Counted from the stretch's first letter, positions 1-11,900 are shown. The stretch is 64,000 nucleotides of DNA from Clitopilus passeckerianus (GCA_944990035.1 CALYLX010000126.1:1736001-1800000), one strand, 5' to 3'. Made by a program: numbers and translations. The notes: generated by a model not told the origin, from the letters alone.

Positions 1-1259
1 ATCCGGACATTATGATATCCCCATCGGATGTCCAGCTTTGTGAAAATCTTTGCTCCTCTGAGTTTGTCGAGTAGGTCGCTGACTAGTGGTAAGGGGTAGG
101 CATTCTTGACAGTTCCACTGTTGAGATATCGGTAATCTTGGCAGGGTCGTAGTGCATTTGCTTCTTTCTTTGCTACAAAGAAGAAGGGTGATGCTTGAGG
201 TGATTTCGAGGGTCGGATGTATCCTTTTCGTAAGTTTTCTTCGAGAAATTTGTCCATTTCGGCTTGCTCCTTTGGATTGAGAGGGTAGACCTTGCAGTCT
301 TTCGGAACAAAGTCTGGTTTGAGATCAATGGCGTGATCCCAAGGCCGAGGTGGGGGGAATCGTTCTGATGCTTCTTTCTCAAAGACTTTCTTGAATTCGT
401 GGTATTCGGGGGGAATGAGGTCTTCGAGTTTCTTCTTGACCTCTTCGGTTTTCTGATGTTCTAGGGTCTGGGAGATGGACGTCTTGGCGCGAATCCAGAC
501 GTTCTGGGTCGGGACGAATCGCAGTGATCCTCTATCTCGGGTGATTCGGGAGATATTTGCAGCTCGGATTCTTCTGATTTCTGGTTCTCGATGTTCATTC
601 GTCAATGGGGAATTGGCTCGTTCGAATATTCCCATCACTGGTTCTCCTTTCGCATAGGCAATAACCAGGTCTTGTTCGTCATTGGGTTCTTCTAAGGGTG
701 TTTCAATGGGTTCAGGTTCGTCGGGTACGTTGGAAATGTCTAGGCGTGATTCCTCTGTTGCGGCTAGTCGTCTGATCTGGACTCGGGCAAGGGCCGTGCG
801 TAGCGGGGATGTCTTGACGCGCTTGGGATTAATGAATAGTGTCCCCTTTTGCCAGTTGATTTCTGGATTCGTTCGCTTCAGCCATGGGAGTCCGAGGATC
901 AGGTGTTCATTCCCTAATCCAGTGACCAGGCACCGTTCTGACGCCTTGTGTTTCCCTATCCCTATATCGACCCAGGTGTAATGGGTGATTTGCCCTGTTT
1001 TGTTGATAGTGCCGTCAACGTTCTTGGCAGTGAGAGGTTGTCGAAGGGGATGTGTTTTGATTCGATGGCGGGCGACGAATTCTTTGTCGATGAATAGTCC
1101 TTGAGCACCTGAGTCGACTAGTGCTTTGGTTTCAACGGTTCTTTCTTCATTCGGAGCAGAGACCTTAATGGGTAGACGCATAGATTTATCAAAAGGTTCT
1201 GCATATGACATAGAAGAAATCAGTATTGTGGCGGGTTCAGACGTTGACACTGGCCGCCG
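1..1259 (-). CDS. pol: Ty3/gypsy pol, N-terminal part (protease and start of reverse transcriptase), cut by window edge
   Basis: Reading the minus strand, an open frame continues without a stop from the gag end to the window edge. It starts with an aspartic protease (ALVDSGAQG, codons near 1104-1130; catalytic D at 1113-1115), followed by a long linker. The RT entry region has the usual gypsy order: IDLKP near 330, KVYPLNP near 290, then SPFFFVAKKEA and RPCQDYRYLN (about 120-200) and TKLDIRWGYHNVR at the edge, which is RT motif A. The frame is -1 relative to gag. RT catalytic YxDD, RNase H and integrase should lie left of position 1. Expected role: processing of the polyprotein and reverse transcription of the element RNA in virus-like particles. 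No stop or frameshift is visible in the part present, so this may be a young copy. Confidence 0.9.
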
Positions 1260-1270
1260 TTCTAAAAATC
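1258..1270 (-). other. Possible programmed -1 frameshift site at gag/pol junction
   Basis: The last gag codons read GAT TTT TAG. The run of five T directly before the stop lets the Phe-tRNA slip one base back onto TTT, after which the pol frame (TTA GAA CGG) is open through the protease. Gag and pol therefore overlap at a T5 slippery run that ends in the gag stop. It is not a canonical heptamer, so the mechanism is inferred from the frame arrangement only. Confidence 0.45.
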
Positions 1271-2404
1271 CTCATCGAGCTCATTCCAGAAGCTCTCCAA
1301 TTCTTCCGCTTCCAACGCTCTAATGGTTCTGACAAGATCTTTGATGTTTTTCTTGCCATAGGAGTTGGTGTTGGACTGCTTTCCTCCTCTGCGTTCAGGG
1401 CATTCTCGAGAGCGATGTCCTTTCTTGAAACAGCGGAAACATTTCCCTTCCTTCATTAACTCCTTTCTCTTTTCAAAAGATAAGGCGTCAATGTCCATGG
1501 CGTTAGGGTCTGCTGTGGCGTGGGTATTGCGGGGATTTGCATGGGAAATAGGGGGGAGTCCTCTGTTGCGGCGGATGACGTTCTGTCCTCTACGCCATTG
1601 TGCATCAAATCGGGCAGCGTGTTCGTACCATCCGTTAATGGTGACGGGAAGAATTGGGAGGTTATAGATCTTTTCGATGATCTTGGAGTTGAGTCCTTTC
1701 TGGAAGAATTCAATCTTCGCCTTTTCATCGGTGATCCCGGAGGCGGAGATAAGGACTTTGAATTGAGATATGTAATCGTCAATTGGTCCTTTCTGCGTGA
1801 GAGCGTCTAGGGATGCAAATGCCTGTCCTTCTCCGTCTACTGGGTAGAAGGCGTTGATGAATTCTTTCTCGAATTGTTTGAAATCGGGGAGGATGATGTC
1901 GTTATCTTTGTTTGTGTAGTTCTGGCAGAAAGATCGTTTCCATGCCAAAGCGGTTCCTTTCTTCAAAAAGGAAAGTGCAAAAGCGATTTGCTTGTTGTTG
2001 TTGTCGTAGATGTGGTCGTTCAGGCTTAGGTACATCTTGACTTCCAACAACCAAACTTCGGCATTTCTTCGGTCACCATCATATTCAAATGGTTGTCCCA
2101 TTCGGAGTTCGGCGAGTTTCTTTGGTTCAGGGTTGGTTGGAGCCATTTCTGGTGGTTCTTGTTTCGGGGTTTGTGCGGGTGTCGGAGTCTGGGTCTGTCT
2201 GGGGGGTTCTGGTTCTGTTTCCGATTCTTCTTCGGGTTCTTGCTCTGTTTCCGATTCTTCTTCGGGTTCTTGCTCTGGTTCTGATTCTGGTTTGGGGTCT
2301 GGCTGCGGTTCTGGTTCTGGGTTCTTTACTTCTTCGGTGAAGTAGGCACTGCTAAGGTAGTCGCCAAATCGATATTGTCGCGGGTCTTCGTCTTTCGGTA
2401 CCAA
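1262..2404 (-). CDS. gag: Ty3/gypsy Gag with CCHC zinc knuckle
   Basis: The 380-codon frame has a highly acidic Pro/Glu/Ser/Thr N-terminal segment (roughly residues 28-75), then a capsid-like domain (about 100-270; FEYDGDRRNAEVWLLEV, EFINAFYPVDGE, PIDDYISQFKVLI), then one CCHC knuckle (CFRCFKKGHRSREC, about residue 335). This is the standard Gag of fungal gypsy elements, which packages the element RNA. The first codon counted here is TTG, not ATG. The frame is open upstream to about 2578 and reads like protein (for example VVQLDDGTYSEFDLKTNRWR) but has no ATG before the TAG near 2581. An ACG at about 2517-2519 in a good context could be a mutated start, or a non-AUG start may be used. Pol follows in the -1 frame. 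Confidence 0.9.
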   Translation of the reverse strand: MVPKDEDPRQYRFGDYLSSAYFTEEVKNPEPEPQPDPKPESEPEQEPEEESETEQEPEEESETEPEPPRQTQTPTPAQTPKQEPPEMAPTNPEPKKLAELRMGQPFEYDGDRRNAEVWLLEVKMYLSLNDHIYDNNNKQIAFALSFLKKGTALAWKRSFCQNYTNKDNDIILPDFKQFEKEFINAFYPVDGEGQAFASLDALTQKGPIDDYISQFKVLISASGITDEKAKIEFFQKGLNSKIIEKIYNLPILPVTINGWYEHAARFDAQWRRGQNVIRRNRGLPPISHANPRNTHATADPNAMDIDALSFEKRKELMKEGKCFRCFKKGHRSRECPERRGGKQSNTNSYGKKNIKDLVRTIRALEAEELESFWNELDEDF

Positions 2405-2623
2405 ATGTCTCCAACGGTTTGTCTTAAGGTCGAATTCTGAGTAAGTACCGTCGTCAAGTTGTACTACTCTCTCTGTCCCGGTGGGAGTTGAGGCGTTCGG
2501 CGGTCTTGAGGGAGACGTGGTTCCGGTCGGTTCTGCAAGGGTAGTTGACCTCTTGCAGTCAGGTGGTTTGGTGGTTGTGGCCTACGCTTGCGATGAGCGG
2601 GCTATCAGATCAGCTTGACCTTT
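2405..2623 (-). other. Leader between 5' LTR and annotated gag start
   Basis: This is the element's 5' leader. The first ~40 bases after the LTR end should hold the primer-binding site, but I could not match them to a tRNA 3' end with confidence. From about 2578 the gag frame is already open, so part of this leader probably encodes the Gag N terminus. Confidence 0.5.
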
Positions 2624-3087
2624 TGTTAAGCTAGTATCGCTACGTGCTCAACCAAGTATCAAGAGTTCAGCTGCTTAGTCCTCTACCAGCCTTTGTAGAG
2701 ACAAGCGAGAGTAATCGAGCGAGTCGAAGTTAAAGCAAATAGCGATGTATAGGCTTTTAGGTCAAGCTGGGGAAGCAAGACCGAAAGCGTGAAAGTATTT
2801 ATACATGAAGAGTAGGGCTAAGGGTTGGGCATTGCGCAGCAATGCTAAGTAAGCAAGAGTAAGTATGACTCGGAGTGAGTCAGAGTAAGAGTCACGACGA
2901 GTCATGGTAAGTAAATATAGTATAAGTATCCCACGATCGTGAGAATACTGAGTAATCGTAGCTAAAGGGATGAGTAATGCGCAGCAGTACTGAGTAATTG
3001 TATAAACGTAAGCGGGGCGGGGGAATAGTAATGGTAGATGAGTAAAAGGAAAAAGAGTCCGGGTGCGTATCCAAGGTAACTGTAACA
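2624..3087 (-). repeat. 5' LTR of the gypsy element (464 bp)
   Basis: On the minus strand the block begins TGTTACAGTTACC and ends CTAGCTTAACA, so it has TG...CA ends. It is homologous over its whole length to the plus-strand solo LTR at 20885-21345. A TATA box (TATAAATA, minus strand at 2796-2803) is conserved in both copies, as are the palindromes built on CGATCG and GCATTGCTGCGCAATGC. The partner 3' LTR lies outside the window, so the target duplication cannot be checked here. Confidence 0.92.
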
Positions 3088-3663
3088 TAAGCAGTATTAT
3101 GTCATATGAAGTGCAGAAATAAAGGATTTTCTGAGTATTCCATTTTGGTGGGATTATAGCCCAACGTGAGAATTATGGTGTCATGTGTGACTATAAGGGG
3201 TACTGAGAGAGTGGATGGGTATTAACAGAAAGGGTGATAAGCACAAGACTGATCAAGGGGTGACCTTTAGTGGGAAAAGTACGAAAACCAAGTTTGAGTA
3301 CAACAAATTTGCAAGGGACAAAGTCCAATCGTCCTCGATTGCCCAAGGTCACGTCTTGTGGTCATTACACTTTCTGTCGCTTTGGACTCATTGTCTTGAG
3401 CAGTGCTAGACTGCGAAATCACATATAGATTAAAGTCCTGAACGTAGGTATAGTGCATAGAAAAATCTGAGGATCCAGTACGAAATAGTCATCCAAATGA
3501 ATTGAAAAAGAGGAAAGGGTAATAGTCGCCAATAAGGATGGCAAAGATGACGGGGCCAATGCCATGGGTATCCAACAAAGATGCATATGTAAACAGCATA
3601 AAGATGAAGGCCGATTCAAAGAAGTTCTGTAAAACTAGGAATGTCCTGCCCGTGGCCCTGTAG
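3088..3663. other. No gene seen
   Basis: Flank of the gypsy element. Only short shadow frames without recognisable protein features are present, and no repeat was recognised. Confidence 0.5.
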
Positions 3664-4254
3664 TCAAGGGCTCTGGTCCAATGTTGCTGTTTTCTTCTTC
3701 TTCTTCTTCTGCATCTTCTTTAAGAAAGGCTTGTACAAGGGATGACAGAGCCAGTTTGCTATGGCCCAGAGACATTGCGGAGGGGTGAGGTCGACTGTGT
3801 GAGCGGGGACCCAGTAGTACGCAGGATTTGTGGCAGTGGTAGGGACACCAGTGATGGGATCTTTGGTAATGTATAGGGCCTTGAGACAAATCCAATACCC
3901 GTAGTACCCTGCTACTTCAGTAAAGGTGCCACTCCCTACTGCTTCGTCGATCCATGCTTGCTCAATAGAAATGGGATGGCGAGCTGCAAAGGTGATGCAG
4001 CGGGATGTTATGAGAGACTTGCTAGAGCTGACATTGTTGTTGACGAGGATGGACTCAATCTTCTTTGGGTCGACAGAAAGGGGAGCTTTAGTAGGCGAGT
4101 CAGGTAAAGTGTCGAGTTTGACAGTGCACAGCGTTGGAGAGACACAGAAGTCCTTGCTAAGGACAGAGGATGCTTTGTCAAGAGACTGTTTTGTTGGTGT
4201 GCCACAAGAGGTATTAGATGCCTGAGAGGCAATAGCACTGGATGGAGTAGACAT
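3664..4254 (-). CDS. Hypothetical protein, 196 aa
   Basis: An intron-less 196-codon frame begins with ATG at 4254. A pyrimidine-rich stretch precedes the ATG, and a TATAAGG-like box lies on the minus strand near 4320-4327, both usual for fungal promoters. The N-terminal half is Ser/Thr/Pro-rich. The middle is aromatic and globular-looking (ISIEQAWIDEAVGSG, AGYYGYWICLKALYI, AYYWVPAHTVDLTPPQC). The C terminus has a lysine run encoded by a GAA/TTC microsatellite near 3690-3720, a likely length-variable site. No signal peptide or membrane segment is evident. I do not recognise the family. It could be a genuine host gene or the remnant of a mobile element. Confidence 0.5.
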   Translation of the reverse strand: MSTPSSAIASQASNTSCGTPTKQSLDKASSVLSKDFCVSPTLCTVKLDTLPDSPTKAPLSVDPKKIESILVNNNVSSSKSLITSRCITFAARHPISIEQAWIDEAVGSGTFTEVAGYYGYWICLKALYITKDPITGVPTTATNPAYYWVPAHTVDLTPPQCLWAIANWLCHPLYKPFLKKMQKKKKKKTATLDQSP

Positions 4255-4521
4255 TGTGTAAATGAAAATAATGTTATGGAAAGGTGGGAAGGAAAGTCGC
4301 TGGCGTGAGTTTTCTAGTCCTTATACATTTCGCGAGTGATGTCTTCCATTTCCACATCAGAGTTTAATGTTCCTGGATGACGGTGGGATAAAGTCTTCTG
4401 ATTGGTTGGATCAAAATCTGTGGGGTGTTCCCATTCAGGATCACAATCATCGAGTGGCGCATAGATAATAGGGTCTCCCCTGGAGATGTATGAAATTAGT
4501 TGAAATGCAGCGTATGGAGTA

Positions 4522-4532
4522 CATCAGCAAAA
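4522..4532 (+). repeat. Left terminal inverted repeat of Plavaka element
   Basis: CATCAGCAAAA, continuing in an A run. It pairs with 15900-15910 and is preceded by TA. Confidence 0.75.
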
Positions 4533-4555
4533 AAAAACCTAGCTTAAATGTGACT

Positions 4556-5130
4556 TAGTTGGCACTTATTGTCCTTACAGAAGCCTGCAAGTCAATTTTA
4601 AGTCAAATTTCTGCAAGGCATGTAAGCTAGGTTGCTGTCTTATCTATTGCCTTGCCCATGCACTTGCAGGCTGGCTTGAGCAATTTTCAAGCAAGCCATG
4701 CTCAAGCATTACATAGAGAAGCTCCAAGTCCCTGAGCAAGCCAACTTCCATTGCTACTGCAAGTTATAATGGCATCTGCAAGCCACAGTTCATCTGCAAG
4801 ACAAATATTGAGTACTAAGCCTTGGCTAACCCCAAGGTAAAACTGTCACTACCAAGGCATTTCAATTTCAGTTCAAGGTATCGCAGCATTGTGCAAGTTC
4901 TTATTCTAGTAATCTCAAGTCAGGCTGCAAGCCGTATATTTCTGCTCAACTCAGGCTGCAAGCTGTATATTTGCCTCAAGCCCGACTCCAGGTACTGTAA
5001 GTCAGGCTTCAAGAATTATACTTACCATCAAGCTGCATACAGGCAGAGTAAGCCTGATGTCAAGATACTACTTCAAGCATACCAACCTGAGCACAAGCAT
5101 TCTGATAATCCAAAAATATGCAGTATATCA
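4556..5130 (+). repeat. Left subterminal CAAG-rich repeat region
   Basis: About twenty degenerate copies of CAAG/GCAAGYC-like motifs (for example CTGCAAG, CTCAAGC, TCAAGTCAGGCTGCAAG) fill this non-coding stretch on the plus strand. The matching right-hand region carries the same motif on the opposite strand. In plant CACTA elements such arrays bind the TNPA protein; by analogy they may be transposase or accessory-protein sites here. Confidence 0.6.
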
Positions 5131-5314
5131 TTAAATGTAAATAATTAAACTATCATCTGAGTTGAATCAGATGCTGTATCAATGTTGAGAGCGAGAGAAA
5201 GTTAATGCAGACAAGAAAAAAGAGATATCATTTGAGAGGTAACAATAAGCGTGCAGGCACTAGAAGGGTGATCATTAGACGTATGCTCCACAAGCCAAAA
5301 ACATTGTACCAAAC

Positions 5315-8300
5315 TCAATGACCATGACGACGAGAATGCGAGCTTGAATCACGGGCGTGGCTGCGATGTGTACCACCTTGTGCGTGAGAGTGCGGCTGAG
5401 AACGTTCAGGATTGGGGGAGCGGGCTCGTGCCTTCGGCATTTGATCGCGACGATGAGATGGGGAGCGGGAGCGGAAGTTACGGCGGTGGGACCCCTGATG
5501 ATCCTGGGAGACATCGTCCTTGTTGGCATTACGATGCGAGGTTCGGCCGACTGAGAGGATGTACATTAGATGCAGCCCAGGAAATGATTTGGGGAACTCA
5601 CCCTGAGTCTTCCAGCGCAGGGCAGGCCCCTCGTCAGCTTCAGATTCTGACGAATCTGATCCGTCGCAGATGAGGATGGCTTCTTCCTCGTCTCCATCAG
5701 TCGTGAGGTTGTCTGATCGGCCCTGTGTCCTCCTTGTGGCCTTCGTGGCAGCCTTCGCACGCTCAACGATGTCGTCCATGATGTCGGTGGTGACACTTTT
5801 GTTGATGGATGCGAGAAAGCCTATGGTGTCGCTCTTCCAGAGAGTCGCCGAAAAGGCTGCGTACGCGGTGGTCTCTTTTCCAGTGGTCTTGTTCTTCTTT
5901 CTCTTGAGTTTGATGGCACAACCAGTCTCGCGAGCTTCTTGAACCGCCGCGATCGTAATGGCTCCGTCTCTCCAGAGCTTGAGAGCACGCTTCATCTGTC
6001 ATTTATTGGGGTCAGCTCTTGCATGTGAACCGTATCCAAGGACTTACGGCTGAGCAAGCCAAGGCAAGGGCACCACGAGGCCGCCCGTCAGTGAAATCGG
6101 AAACCAGCTCATCAACGTCTTCGACACCTTGGATACAGTTGTAATGCGTCGAGAAAGCTAAAATAACGAGGGCACCTAAAAAGGCGCCCCTCCATTTCTG
6201 TCATAACATTGAGTATATGAAATCCATTCAGTTCTTATTTACTCACCTTGGGGTTGTCAAGCCGTGCTCTCTCATAGCAGAAACGAGAGCTCTCCAATGC
6301 CCACTCGGCGTAGGCACGCCTATTCTTGTCAGAATCGGCAAGGTCGGGTTCACTGTCGTAGTAAGAGATGAGGATGGTGAGGGCCGAAGAACCCATCTTG
6401 TTGCGCCAACGATCCTTGAACCTTTGGGTAGCCTGTGAAAGGATGTCAAACAGTGTTACAATAATCACGAACCATACTTGAGCTTACAAGTTTGTAGGGT
6501 TCACTCTTCATGTTCTCCAAGGGTATCTTCTCTAGAATTTCTTCATCGTATAACTCTTCGCAAGTTGCTTTGATGGCTTCAAGGACATGTTCGGGCGGCG
6601 GAGACCATGGCGCATCCTGGCATCCTAGCCAGTTAATGAGGGTGGGGATGACCACCTTGGCCCACTTGTCATCGATGTGGCACTCGGCTGGAAGGCTGGT
6701 AGTGTTATTTGCGCGTTTTCGCTTCGACGAGGGGGGTTTAGAGCCTTGTCGTGATTTCGTGTCTTTCTCTGTTTTGACGGCCACAATGCTCTGTCGAGCA
6801 AAATGAATACGTGATTGAGAAAAATGGAAAAGGGACGTACGTTACTAGTCACGCGTTTCTTCCCCTTGACTGGGCTGTCTCGAGCATCCTCATACTCCTT
6901 GCCGCTAAGCTCATCATAATCAGAGAGCCCAGCGCAAGCCGAATTGTCGTCGTCGTTCCGAAGTCTTCCAGCTGCACCCCTGACAGCGACCTGGGTTGAT
7001 AGAGCAGAACGAGAGGACCGCGGTTGAGAAGGGTGAGAACTCGACGTCTTCGAGGAGTGGGTCAAGCTTGGGACCTTCGAGGTTTGGGAGCCGGATGTTG
7101 AGCGTGGGTTTGAAACGACGGTCTTCACCCAGTTTTCAACTGAACCATGCTTATTGGTCCCATTTTGCTCTGACTGAGCTTCGTTGCTAAGGTTCCAATA
7201 GAAAAGAGTTGTTTCGTCGAGTGTGAGCATTGTGGGAAAGGGAATAGAATGAAACCAAACCTTGCACCATCATTACCCTTGTTCACATGGCCCGAGGTTT
7301 GGCGTTTCCCATCAGCCTGCTTGTCAACAGACGCCTGGTTTGGCGCTCGAGCTGGGGGAGCGCTTTCCTTCGCATTGCTGTTCTTGCTGCGAGACTTTGA
7401 CGCTGCAGTTTCAAGATCACGAGCCTCCTTGGTGGACTTCGAGGTCGTGGATGTTTGAGTATTCGTAGCCTTCCTGTGCTGAGGAGGAAGCCGTGGGATG
7501 GTCACCTTCTCCGGTTCGGATCGTCCATCCTACTCAGAAAGGTAAGTGTCAAGTTTACCATCAATCAGAATATTCCACCTTTCTGTTCAACCGAGAATCT
7601 GGTTCCTCCTCGCTATCTGGGATAATCCCATCATCCGCATCCGAAGCGATCCGTCTCTGATAAGACGCCTTGACTTTGCTGGAAGGTTTTGAAGGAACCA
7701 CCTCCTTATCGACCTCCGGTTCGCTCGAGGGGACGACTTCGCTCTCATCCTCTCTCTGTCTGTTACTGTGACGCTTCCTTTGTGCTTCCTTGTGCTTGAC
7801 AACTTCGACTTCATCCTAAAGGACGTTGTTAGCTTTGCTCGCCGAGGATGCTTCTGAACTGATACAGTACATCTGAGAAGAGATTACAGTACGCTTTCAC
7901 CGCCATTTCCCCTCCATCTGGGTGAGGAGTTGCATCCGCTGAAATCTCTTCAGCTGCGACATGTGGTTCGTGGATCCCTTCCATGGGAGGCGCGTATCCC
8001 TGGTCTTCCGGGCCTTCCTGCTGTTCTTCGACTGCAGCCGTCTTGGCTCTCTTGCTCGGTGTTGACTGCGGCACCTAAAATACCGAGTCAGTTTGTATTC
8101 TCGGCTTCGAATGTGGCTTACGGATTCTGCTCGGAGGCGCTTTGCTTTCGTGACCATCGGTGTTTCCTGGGAACCAACTTGCTCATCCTGGTCATCCACC
8201 TCCATGCCGTCTTTCTTCATCTCCTCTATCATCTCGCGGACACTTTGGTTCCCTTTACATTTCCGCTTGATGGTTTGCTCGAGGTCCGATGGAGGTTCAG

Positions 8301-8724
8301 ACCCTTCGTGGTCGGAATTGACGACACCGAGCTCATCCTGTTCTTCTTGGCTCGACAGGTTCTCATCAGGAGCTACCTCGTCCTCAGGGAGAGGCTCCGT
8401 CTCCTTCGGCTCTGGGGAGGCGGGCTTGGGTGGAGCTGGCACTTTTTGACCATGACGACCTCTCCCGGTAGTGCCAGCGGCATCTTGCCCGTTGGAAGAC
8501 GTTGACAGTGGTCGAGGTGTACCGTCCTGAGTAAAAGCAGTGGTGTTTGCTTTCTCGAGCTTAGCTATTTTCTCCAACGCGGCCTTCTTTGCTGCTTCCT
8601 TCCGCGCTTTTGCCTCTGCGACCTGCTGTTTCTTCGTCTTCCCACCTGTGGGTGCTTTCTCCTTTGGTGGGCCACCGGAATCCACGTAACCTGGGTGAAG
8701 GTTCCGGTTCTCGCGCAGCTTCAT
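5315..8724 (-). CDS. Transposon-borne accessory protein of Agaricomycetes, unknown function; 10 exons
   Basis: Proposed exons (minus strand): 8724-8122, 8074-7871, 7815-7579, 7529-7277, 7196-6841, 6790-6488, 6432-6247, 6197-6048, 5995-5602, 5550-5315, with GT..AG introns of about 45-80 bp. The N-terminal half is low-complexity and strongly charged, with a Lys/Ala helix near residues 30-55 and acidic patches. The conserved core spans exons 6-9: VVIPTLINWLGCQDAPW, then RFKDRWRNKMGSSALTIL, RRAYAEWALESSRFCYERA, FLGALVILAFSTHYN, GRPRGALALACSA. I know this core from many Agaricomycete genomes but not with a function. The tail is RS/His-rich. It is transcribed divergently from the transposase with ~250 bp between starts and has no broken exon, unlike its neighbour. 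By position it could be the TNPA-like second protein of the element. Exon 4/5 borders are the least certain. Confidence 0.7.
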
Positions 8725-8978
8725 GATGAGAAGGATTGGTGCACAGGAAGAAATTCGCGGGTGACGGTGTTGGGAGACTAGCGCGGGTGATGTTGACGTG
8801 TCAGTATCGGAACTGAAGTTGCAGGATTCAAATCACGGCTTGTCGGGTTGTCACTGTTGTGACCTTATGATCATAATCACTTGCGCTCATCGTACAAGTT
8901 CGATGCTTACCGGCACCAAATATATGTGAACGCATTTTATTTGAATAAACTCATTTGTTTTTTCTCTTCTAATCAAGA
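8725..8978. promoter_or_regulatory. Divergent promoter region between accessory gene and transposase
   Basis: A 254-bp gap separates the two start codons. An A/T-rich stretch lies just before the plus-strand ATG (about 8930-8975). No certain TATA box or operator is seen. Shared use by both genes is inferred from the head-to-head layout. Confidence 0.45.
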
Positions 8979-11900
8979 ATGAGTGGCGACGGCTCTCAAT
9001 ACACCTTTCAATGCCCTCTTGAAACCTGCCCACGATGGTTCAAGAGCTCATCTGGGCTCACTCAATATGTACAAGTGAAGCATGCTGATGAAGACATTCA
9101 TATGCTTCCCCGTAAGTCTCTGATCGCTGTTGGCCTTGCGTATTATCTGAGAAACCACAAGCGAGAGATGAAGACTTATCCGGAATTTTACCTGCTGGAT
9201 CAAGGTTTGGATTAGTCTTGACCGTTTAAAGGGTTGGTTATCTCATCGTCACAAATACGAACCAGTTCCAGCTCGGAAAGTGACTTGGTATCACCGGAAG
9301 ATGAAGTTATGGGTGCTGCAAGCGACGAAGCTAGCCATTCCACCGAAATTCTGCCTGATCAGACTGCTCAACCCGAGCAAAACGATCAAGAAGACACCGA
9401 ATACCGTAGCCGCAAAACTCCTTCCAATGATTCCGATGAAGGTTGTCGTGCCGATGAGGTTTGGAGGGAATACCACCCAATACTAACAGGTAAGAATCAA
9501 AACTTTGACGTTCGTTACAGTACAGCTCACTCTGACCAAAGGTGAAATATGCGACAGGGAGGGCCGCCCTCTCCCACCTGACTCAAGCCCGCAACCCCGC
9601 GAACAACCCCCGAAAGACCCAGATGACTGGGACCCATTTAGCAACTGTCTTCGATTTGAGGCTGCCGATCTTCTCTTTAGGCGTGCACAAATATCTGGGG
9701 GGAATATAGACAAGATCCTTCAGCTCTGGGCAGCTTCGCTGCTGGACCATTCAAAAACCATCGCGAACTCTATAAGGTTATAGACCGGTCAAATCTTGCC
9801 AATATCCCTTGGGAATCATTTTCACTTTCATATGATGGCTTACGTCCAGAAAGCGGTCCCGTGCCAGCCTGGATGACCACAGATACAGAGGTGTGGTATC
9901 GAGACCCCCGGCGACTTGTACATGATATCCTGAGGAATCCGGAATTCAGCTCCGAGATTGACTATGTCCCGTACCATGAATATGTCGGGGATCGTGAAAA
10001 TCATTGATTTCATGACTTCTTCTCCGGTGACTGGGCTTGGAAGCAGGCAGTATGTGTCAAAATATTGCTTTGAGTACCCAATACTTACTACGCAGGCGTC
10101 TATTCAATTCAGGATATCATCAGTCAAGACAACTCAACTCATGGAGCGGCGTTCGTGCCAATCATCCTTGGAAGTGACAAAACGACGGTCTCCGTTGGAA
10201 CAGGCAATAACGAATATTGGCCCGTCTACCTATCAATAGGGAATATCCACAACAACGTCCGTCGTAGCCATCGAAATGGCGTCGTCTTGCTCGGGTTTCT
10301 CGGCATCCCTAAAAGTGCGTTCCCGTTTCTATGACCCCATTGAAGTCTTACGGATTCCTCTTTTTCTAGCTGAAAAACGACATAAGGACGATGCAAAATA
10401 TCGAAAATATCGACACCAGCTATTCCATACCTCGCTCGCCAGGATGCTGGAGAGGCTCAAACCGGCTTTCGTCAATCCTGAAGTTGTCCTTTGCGGTGAT
10501 GGGCATTATCGGCGAATAATCTATGGCTTGGGGCCATACATTGCCGACTACCCCGAGCAGTGTTTGGTGGCGTGTATCGTGCAGGGATGGTGCCCAAGGT
10601 ACATTTAGATGCTGTGACACAATTCCTGCCTACCAATAGATCCATTTAACGTTAATGAAACCTTTCAAGATGTCTAGCGCCTGCAAAGGATTTGGACAAC
10701 CCAGCGCATCAGAATAATCCACGCACGCTGGAGCATACACTTCTCCTTCTTGAGAATCTCGAGCTTGGAGTCTTGTGGAAAGAATATGGCCTGGTTGGGG
10801 ATGTCGTCGTAAGTGCGGCTGCTGCAGCATCGTCAAATGACATCTTCTGAATTCTACTCCTAGCCATTTACCGAGGATTTTCCTCGAGCAGACATTCATG
10901 AGCTCTTATCCCCGGACATACTACATCAGCTAATCAAGGGCGCATTCAAAGATCACCTGGTAACCTGGATCGAAGAGTGGATCTACGCCAATCACCCAAA
11001 AAAGAGAGCAGATGAGATAATGGATGATATCGACAGGCGGTTAGTTGCAAAGTTCAACCCTACAAATTACTAGCAACTCCCACACCAACACCTTTTTAGG
11101 ATTGCAAGTGTTCCCTCTTTTGCTGGGCTTTGGCGATTCCCTCAGGGCCGAGGTTTCAAGCAATGGACTGGAGACGACTCTCGTGCGTTGATGAAGGTAT
11201 GCCCAGGACACGTTACTTCCATGAAATAGTGACCGCTGAAGCTCAAATCGTGCCTCAGGTGTATCTTGCAGCACTCGAGGGTTACATTCCAGACGAGATG
11301 CTACGAACACTACGATATCTCATCGAATTTTGTACGCTTGTGCGGCGGAATATTCACGACACGACAACTCTCAAGAAACTTGACGAACTTCTCGGTCGCT
11401 ATCATGAGAATCGACAAGTCTTCATTGATACCGGTGTTCGGACGAAGAAACAGCCTCAACGCCAACACTGCCTCGTTCATTATCCGCGACTCATTCGAGC
11501 CTTTGGCGCTCCTAACGGCCTGTGCTCTTCGATCACCGAATCCAAGCACATCAAAGCGGTCAAGGAGCCTTGGCGGCGGTCAAACCGTTTCAAAGCATTG
11601 GGGCAGATGCTGATAACGAATCAGCGCTTAGACAAACTAGCCGCAACCCGAGTTGACTTCCAGTCTCGTGGAATGTTAACAGGTAATTATTTGAAAAATA
11701 TTCGCGCTCAAATTGGTGAGTATCCCGCCATCCGTTCTTCGCCATTCTCATCACATAAGGGCCTAGAACGAGAGGAATACGGATATCTCTCAGATTCTGA
11801 TGACTCTGACTTGGATTCATCTATGAGTAGCAGTGACGATGATGCTTGGCCCACAAACAGAGAGAAAACCAAGGCAAATCAGGACAGCAATGATGAATGC

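Noticed and set aside
2600..2623. Primer-binding site after the 5' LTR
   Set aside because: No convincing complementarity to a tRNA 3' end could be recognised by eye.
2762..3088. 108-codon ORF in the LTR (and 20796-21145)
   Set aside because: Present only because both LTR copies share the sequence; Tyr/Ser-rich reading of promoter DNA.
4822..5148. 108-codon plus-strand ORF in the CAAG region
   Set aside because: Explained by the subterminal repeats; composition follows the repeat.
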